Source of the DNA: Canna indica
Lineage: Eukaryota > Streptophyta > Magnoliopsida > Zingiberales > Cannaceae
DNA: 64,000 nucleotides
Reading direction: 5' to 3'
Assembly: GCA_034359265.1 (NCBI GenBank)
Contig: CP136898.1
Location: forward strand, 1,614,501 to 1,678,500
Notes under the pieces: generated by a model
The model's database searches: none
The model's input: the letters and a program-made list of their open reading frames with translations, nothing else
What the model was told of the DNA's origin: nothing
Shown here: in pieces, positions 58,049-64,000 of the stretch
How the letters are laid out: each line of letters opens with the position of its first letter
Numbering within the stretch: position 1 is the stretch's first letter
Translations under genes and position numbers: made by a program

Positions 58049-59250
58049 ATGGCGAGTTGTGGTGAAGATAGAAATAGTATTCCCACCGTGGAGGAGCTGG
58101 AAGCCCTCGGCGATGTGTGGAACCAGACCTTCAGTTTTGTCACCTCAATGTCCCTCAAGTGCGCCGTGGAGCTCCGCATCCCCGACGCCGTTCACGACAA
58201 CGGCGGCTCCATCACCCTCCACCAGCTCGGCGCCGCCATCTCCATCGCCCCCGTCAAGCTCTCCGCCCTCCGCTGCCTCATGCGCCTCCTCGTCCACAAC
58301 GGCTGCTTCGCCAAGCAGGCCAAAAGCAGCGCCGACGAGGACGACGTCTACGTCCTGACGCCCATGTCCAAGCTCCTCGTGAGCTCAAAGCACGCGGGAT
58401 CTGACCTCGTCCTGCTGCAGCTCGACTCCCTCTTGATCGAGATGTGGCTCTCGATGAGCAAGTGGTTCCGCGGGGACGAGCGCTCGGCGTTCGAGACGGC
58501 CCACGGGACGGATATCTTCCACTTTTTGACGGAGCACCCGGAGTTCGCCGCCACGTTCAACGCGGCGGTAGAGAGGGACTCGGCGCTGGTGGGCGGGCTC
58601 CTGGTGGAAAGGCACCGAGAGGTGTTCGACGGCATACAGTCCATGGTGGACGTCACCGGCCGCGTGCACGGCAACGCCGCCTTGGCGTGCAAGGTCGCGC
58701 AGGCCTTCCCGGACATGAAGTGCTCCGTCCTGGACCTCCCCCACTTCGTCAATGTGGCTGCCTGCAGCAACGCCGGCAAGCCCAAGAACTTAAACTTCGT
58801 CGAGGGAGACATGTTCGAGCACATACCGCCTGCCGATCTGATTCTCTTCAGGGTACATATATACATATATATATAATATGACAACAAATTAAATAAAAAT
58901 ACATGTTAGATATTGCATGTGTAATTGAATTAAACTGCATGCAGTGGGTGCTGATGAACTGGAAAGATGAGGAGTGCGTGAAGATATTGAAGCGTTGCAG
59001 AGAGGCACTCGAGGCGTCAAAGTCAAAGGGGAGGGGGAAAGTAGTGATAATTGAGATAGTGCTGAAAGATGGAGAGAGGTTGGACAAGTCAACGGAGACG
59101 CAGTTGCACTTCGACATGGCGATGGTGGTGGCGAGAGGTTCGAAGCAGCGAGATGAGCAGGAATGGAGCAAGCTGTTTACTGAAGCTGGGTTCTCGAACT
59201 ACAAGATCACTCCCTTCGGATTGCGGTCGTTGATCGAGGTCTTCCCTTAA
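58049..59250 (+). CDS. OMT4: divergent class-II plant O-methyltransferase-like protein
   Basis: Exon 1 is 58049-58852 and exon 2 is 58945-59250; the phase-0 intron is 92 bp, donor AGG|GTACAT. The product is 369 residues. The N-terminal 45 residues match OMT1-3, but the middle differs strongly: SIAPVKLSALR, AGSDLVLLQLDSLL, SKWFRGDERSAFETAHGTD, where the family-typical FETAHG is kept that OMT1-3 have lost. The SAM loop is VDVTGRVHGNAAL, the motif Lys is Arg268, and the catalytic His is Met272 followed by Asn (RWVLMNWKDEEC). DLPHF and GDMFEHIP are normal. It is the oldest or least homogenised member and helps to date the unusual loop and Met as shared ancestral features of the cluster. Leader and first exon start are almost identical to OMT3, which suggests gene conversion at the 5' end. 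Confidence 0.93.
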
Positions 59251-59475
59251 TCTACGTACGTATGTATGTATATATACAGATGCATGCATGCTGCAGCTAC
59301 GTATACAGTCATCCATCTCCAAATAAATATACATGGCTTTGAATCGAGCTTGCTAGTGAGAGTACGTTGAAGTAGTATGAAGTCGTGATCCATCCATGTG
59401 ATGCGAGGAAAAATAAATCTGGATTGTTGTGCTTGTTGTGTTTATTTGTGCCAGATGCGTGTTTTAAGTACATCC
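59251..59475. other. OMT4 3' flank
   Basis: Likely 3' untranslated region; no similarity to the OMT1-3 flanks is apparent beyond short TATATA and GCATGCATG tracts. No gene. Confidence 0.5.
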
Positions 59476-59933
59476 GGGGCATGTTTGGTAAATATCTCTT
59501 ATAGTATTAGGATAATATTACAAGGTGTTTGAAAAATATATTAACTAATACATGTACTAAAAATAGTATCTCAAAAACAATCATTAGGTGTATTAGATAC
59601 ACTCTCAAAGCTTTTCATTAGTTTGCACTAGAATTTTCAATATTTTAAATATTCATTTTATCTCCGGCTAAAAATTTAAAAATATATAAAAAATATTATA
59701 AAAATAATTTTAATTTATGAAATATTTTAATGATAAATATATTATATATATTTTATATTATATTATATTATATTATAGTATACATGGTAGTCAATACATA
59801 CTAGTACTATACATGCTAGTACATGTGTGCACCAAATACTGTATAATAATAGTATAATACAGGCTAGTATTATATAGGTTAGTCAATACAAACTAGTATT
59901 ATACGGTGTACCAAACGAGCCCCTATAATTTGT
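59476..59933. mobile_element. MITE with GGGGC(A/T)(T/C)GTTTGGTA ends
   Basis: Left end GGGGCATGTTTGGTAAATA; the right end inverted reads GGGGCTCGTTTGGTACACC. 458 bp, interior rich in TAGTATTATA-type motifs. The ends recall PIF/Harbinger or hAT MITEs. The target duplication is not clear. Confidence 0.75.
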
Positions 59934-59984
59934 GTATTAATATTCATTTACAACTCTTGTCTACTATCCAATAGTTTAGTCTTA

Positions 59985-60540
59985 TATGGGTGCAACTTTC
60001 ATGAGCATGCTGCTCATAAAAAATTTACGAATGAGTGAATATGAACTTTAAGCAACTGAATATGAATAGAAAATAAATGAATATAAACATATCCATTTAT
60101 TTTATATCCATGTTCAGTGGCTCAAAACTTATATTCACTCATTTATAAAAATTTATATGGGTAGACTATCCATATAAGTTTTCCCCGGTTGGTAACCAAA
60201 ACAAGTTTAATTAGAGCATTTCATAACATATTAATAGTTATTGGAAAATTTAGAAACCTACTTTAATTTAAAATTAATCTAATATATAATATGTTTCTTG
60301 CTGGTTTTACTTCACATCATCCATTCTTTGGTAAATTATGCTTATATTTTATCAATTAAAATATTACTAGTCATTTACTCATTTGTCCATTTAAATTTGT
60401 CTCTCCTCATTTTAATTTTTTTTTTTCACTCCAGCACCAATCATCCTAAAAATACAAAAATCTTCCTCGACTCCTCTTGCAAAACAAAGCAACATTACAT
60501 GTTCATTATTTGGACTAGATTAGCACTTTGAGCTCGACCA
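59985..60540 (+). mobile_element. Gypsy-type LTR-related repeat, copy 3 (partial)
   Basis: GGGTGCAACTTTCATGAGCA and GTTTAATTAGAGCATTTCAT match 31744-32035, and the CTTCCTCGACTCCTCTTGCA stretch matches 32244-32300. The terminal TTTGCAGGT part is absent; it is cut by the CACTA remnant that follows. Confidence 0.65.
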
Positions 60541-61560
60541 GATCAGCATTACCCAACCGTCTCATGTAGCCCGTTATAGCGAGCGTGGGCAACACGCTTT
60601 CATGCAACCTCAACAAAAGTGGTCTGATCCTTGGGTCATGTATAATAAGTCTGCAAAAAAAATATATTATTACTGATCAATATTTAACATTAACATTAAT
60701 TTAATAAGTATATTTACCGTGAACCCCTATAATATTACAATCGAATTTGATGCTCAGGAGTTGCGGCATTGTCAAAAATCTTGTATAATGAGGATAATTC
60801 TTATACAAAGGCTCATCGACAGCTTTCAACATCTCATAAATTCTATGATCTTCTTATTCAGTAATTCATTCTGTATCGCAGGTTGTTCTTTAGTGATTTC
60901 AACTGTCGTAGTATCTAGTGGCACTATCGTCTCAGTAACTGACTCAATATTATCATTTAAATGAAATTGTACTCTAAGACTATCCAGAATCATTGTTCCA
61001 TATGGATGAGATGGATTGGAAGAATAAACACTAGTATAAGAAGATTCACCATGAGTTTGGATAACAAGATTGCTCGATGTCCCGACTTGACGTGACTCTC
61101 TATGACAATTTCATAGAAAATATCTTGGTGTGAATCATTTTGTATACAAATGCATTGTGACAGTTTCTCGGTCCCAAAATTTTATGTTCGAATATTTTCG
61201 ACACGGACATCAGATTTTATCACCACTAAGGAATTTTTTATTCGAGTTTACGAAATTTAAGAAGTTACGCATACTCGAAATTCATTCGTTATAGCTCCAC
61301 GATGAATTCGTCGGTACATCCAACTTTGATCGTCCGACATGTTCTGTCAAAAAGTTGGAAATATCTTTATGTGAGATTGTCCTATTCCATTCAGGATTCA
61401 TATTATTTATATTGTACTTAAAATTTCTTTTAGTCATTAACTTTATTCTAAATTTTGGCAGCATCTCCCTACAGTTCTCCGAATATGCATATCATTTGGG
61501 CGTGTATCGGAGAACAAGAGAAATACAAATCAAAATTTAAAAATGAATAATGACTAAAAG
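60541..61560 (-). pseudogene. CACTA remnant: TNPD N-terminal part and Transposase_24 piece
   Basis: On the minus strand, 60720-61140 encodes GTMILDSLRVQFHLNDN then VPLDTTTVE, matching the TE1 stretch at 13540-13640 (TMILDSLGGQFLLNDN, VPLDTTDVE). Further N-terminal remains (HQDIFYEIV, then the domain around 61282-61400) match the transposase-associated region. At 60541-60720 the frame with ARYNGLHETVG matches the Transposase_24 gene although the transposase core is missing between, so there is a large internal deletion. The leader at 61455-61530 matches TE2. Several stops are present. Confidence 0.75.
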
Positions 61561-61704
61561 AAATAAACTAAGTACAATATAAATAATTATGTTCTCAAAT
61601 TAATCAATTAGGAATAATTCAAGGATTAATGTACGTCATATAAAAAATCATTTACTTCGTTTGAAGGAACATATAACCTCTGAACGAATCAAATCCAACT
61701 ATTC

Positions 61705-61905
61705 CATAAAGATATTTATATAATGCTTCTCATATGATGCTATTTAGATCTACGTGGCCCCTGACATTTGCATCTGATCGAAAGAGTGGATTTGCATGAA
61801 CCATATTCATATGTCTCTATGTATTTTTTTCCCAATAAATTAAGACGGAGAATTTTAGCTTTATAATCTCAAAGCATATACAAAAAGATATTTTCAGAAA
61901 ATAGG
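61705..61905 (+). repeat. OMT upstream block without a gene
   Basis: It matches the OMT3 upstream DNA at 38870-39055 (ATGCTTCTCATATGATGCTA, CATATTCATATG, AAGACGGAGAATTTTAGC). The promoter and coding exons that should follow are absent. Confidence 0.8.
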
Positions 61906-61978
61906 GGTGTTCACGTCCCTGAATAGTTGATCATGTTTATTTCAAATCTTGAAATTTTGGCGATATATAAGGCGAATC

Positions 61979-63640
61979 ATTGCATTTATATCGGCCTAAG
62001 AACTTATAAACCATTATTTGTGGTCACAAGAAGACGCATTAGAGTTTTCAATGTCCACATCACTCTTTAATTAAAGGATATGGATGTTTCATCCAATTTC
62101 TGAATCCAAATTGTACGTTTTTAAAATCATTATATATAATATATAACATTTATATTTGTGGTGACTTATACATCATTATTTGTAGCCACAAGAAAATGTC
62201 CTAGGGTTTTCAATGTCCACCTCACTCTTTAATTAGAGGGCGTGGACGCATTATAGAATTTTTTAACCCAAAATTGTACCTTTTAAAGTCAATATAGGCT
62301 GCTATTTAATTTTGGATTGCCCGATTTTTCATTAATGATTATATTTGGTTTGATTTATTGTGATATTTAAATTTGGATATGTTTTCATTTATTTAAAGAT
62401 TCAATAATCTTTTTACAGGGTTAAAAGGGAGGGAATTCTATCCTGTTAAAGTTTCAGAATTTTAATTATTTTTATTGATTTATTATTTTTAAATTATTGT
62501 TTCATTTCATTTATATTTAGAAAGCTTCCAAATGACAACCATGTCCAAATTTTGGAAGCATAAATTCAACTGAGTTTGCTACATCATTTATTTAATCGAA
62601 TTGTATATTAAGACAAATATAATAATTTTTCATATAATTGACACAAATAAATGGATCGGATATAATTGAAATAAATTTATAAATTTAAAATATATTAAAC
62701 AAATAATTTGAATAAAAATTAATTAAGCTAGTTAATCGTGGTTGGACTCAATCAACTTGTTTAATAAAAACAAATTGACATATCCCAATTAATTTTTCGA
62801 ATACCACTCAATGATATATAAGGTCGATATATCGCTTAATCAGCATGCATTGCCGGGCATAAAGCTACTAAGCTAGCATTTATATATCTCATCTCATCAC
62901 ATAACTTAATTATTCATATATTCTAGAAGTGCTTTATATATACTCATCATAATACTAGTCTTTTTCTTTTAATCAATTTACATATTTACATGTAGAGTCT
63001 GACCACGATTAGATTTGCAATCTGATGATAACATACCTGGTGAAGAGTCTCTAATTAAGCTTTGTAATTTCATTTTTATATATATAAAAACGATCAAATT
63101 AGGTTGGACTAAAAGTTGTTAGAGAATTTGGAATAATTTTATACGGGATCTACAAAATTCAAACCCGGTGAGAAAAACGAAAAACCAAATCTGATAATAA
63201 TAATACAGAAAAATAAAAGACACAAGGGGATTAACGTGATTCGGACTCGGCGAGATATGTGTTGATCCTACGTCCACAGGAAGAAGATAAGACTGCTTTA
63301 TTAAATTCAGAAAAGAACTTTTATAATAAAAATGCAATAATTTTAATTTCCTTCGTAACACAATAAATTATCTTAAATTAATTAAACCTAAAATTGGTAC
63401 TGAGTAGAAGCACTGTCTTTGTAAGATCTGCTTTAAAATTGAACTTCTGCTGTTGTATGTCAGAAACTGAAAAGATGTACTCTTTAGGAAAAGAGTCGTA
63501 GCGGCACTTTTAATTTTTTAAATTTTTAAAATTATCATATAGGGGGATTTTCTCTTGGCGTGAGATGGTCTTAAAATTCAATATTCGGCCTCCTTTTATA
63601 GTAAAAAGAGCCGACCTTGTGTTGGGTCAGTCAACGTGTG
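61979..63640. repeat. OMT 3' flank without a gene
   Basis: It matches 7314-8990 and its unit B counterpart over its full length, including the LTR-like block from 63117. With the upstream block at 61705-61905 it frames a deletion of the whole gene. It ends at GAGCCGACCTTGTG, after which the sequence is not repeated. Confidence 0.85.
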
Positions 63641-64000
63641 AATTTTTCCTCGGATATTGAGACTGCTTTATGCTCGAATACTTTTTATTGTATATGGCAT
63701 TCTTAGAATTAGGTTATTTTTAAATTAGCAAAACCCATTGTTTTGACTATCTTTGTGATTTTTAGCTAAGATTTTAACCATTACCATCAATTATATCATT
63801 GTTTGAGGGGATTTCTATTGATAATAGAATGATTAAAATCAAATTTTAATTTTTGATATTCTACCATTGGCAGAGTCCGTCAACAACTTGAAGTTCCAAC
63901 ATAATCGTCTCAAAAGAAACAAGGCAACCGATTGGATTGCCAAATATTGATTAAGTCTAATTATAGAGCTCTTAATTATATATGGACGGAGGAACGAGGA
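63641..64000. other. Right edge of window, no gene seen
   Basis: AT-rich sequence without recognised repeats or coding potential. A coding piece that extends beyond the window cannot be excluded. Confidence 0.5.

Overview
The window is repeat-rich plant nuclear DNA, most likely from a woody eudicot (species not identifiable by eye). Evidence: two-exon genes with GT-AG introns, an AUX/IAA exon, an ATL-type RING-H2 gene, AT-rich intergenic DNA, and plant-type CACTA (En/Spm), copia, gypsy, LINE, hAT and foldback elements. There are no operons and no rRNA or tRNA genes that I can support.

The backbone is a tandem cluster of four intact class-II plant O-methyltransferase-like genes (resveratrol/flavonoid OMT type), all on the + strand: OMT1 (5340-6551), OMT2 (11030-12259), OMT3 (39166-40369) and OMT4 (58049-59250). 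Each has one short phase-0 intron at the same place and a (GA)n tract directly before the ATG. OMT1-3 are nearly identical; OMT4 is more divergent. OMT1 and OMT2 sit in a tandem duplication of several kb: unit A is about 5.3-10.98 kb, and unit B starts at 10.98 kb and ends at about 30.89 kb because two CACTA elements expanded it. Two more positions carry only OMT flanks (30.8 kb and 61.7-62.0 kb), so the array once held at least six copies. All four proteins have an altered S-adenosylmethionine glycine loop and a Met in place of the family's catalytic His, so this may be a neofunctionalised or non-catalytic clade.

Layout: 1-2075, truncated minus-strand CACTA; 2.1-5.3 kb, OMT1 upstream DNA with a MITE; 5.3-13.3 kb, OMT1 and OMT2 units; 13.34-18.85 kb, CACTA TE1 (+), with a transposase pseudogene and a seemingly intact second gene; 18.85-20.51 kb, rest of the OMT2 flank; 20.51-29.06 kb, CACTA TE2 (coding on minus), with a 1 kb AAT microsatellite; 29.06-30.89 kb, end of unit B and an orphan OMT promoter; 30.9-38.5 kb, nested LTR pieces, hAT-like repeats, a long foldback element and a Pack-MULE-like element; 38.5-40.8 kb, OMT3 unit; 40.8-54.7 kb, a mosaic whose outer parts are LINE ORF1 and LINE reverse transcriptase, enclosing an AUX/IAA first exon, an intact RING-H2 gene, a minus-strand copia element, a gypsy-type solo LTR with a perfect 5-bp duplication, and a CACTA right end; 54.7-57.9 kb, OMT4 upstream DNA with a hAT MITE; 58.0-59.3 kb, OMT4; 59.4-61.6 kb, MITE, LTR and CACTA remnants; 61.7-63.6 kb, an OMT unit whose gene is deleted.

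The genes do not form a visible pathway. The main story is amplification and decay of a methyltransferase array, with mobile elements expanding spacers, changing promoters and bringing in gene pieces. Similarity statements come from reading and aligning by eye, not from database searches.
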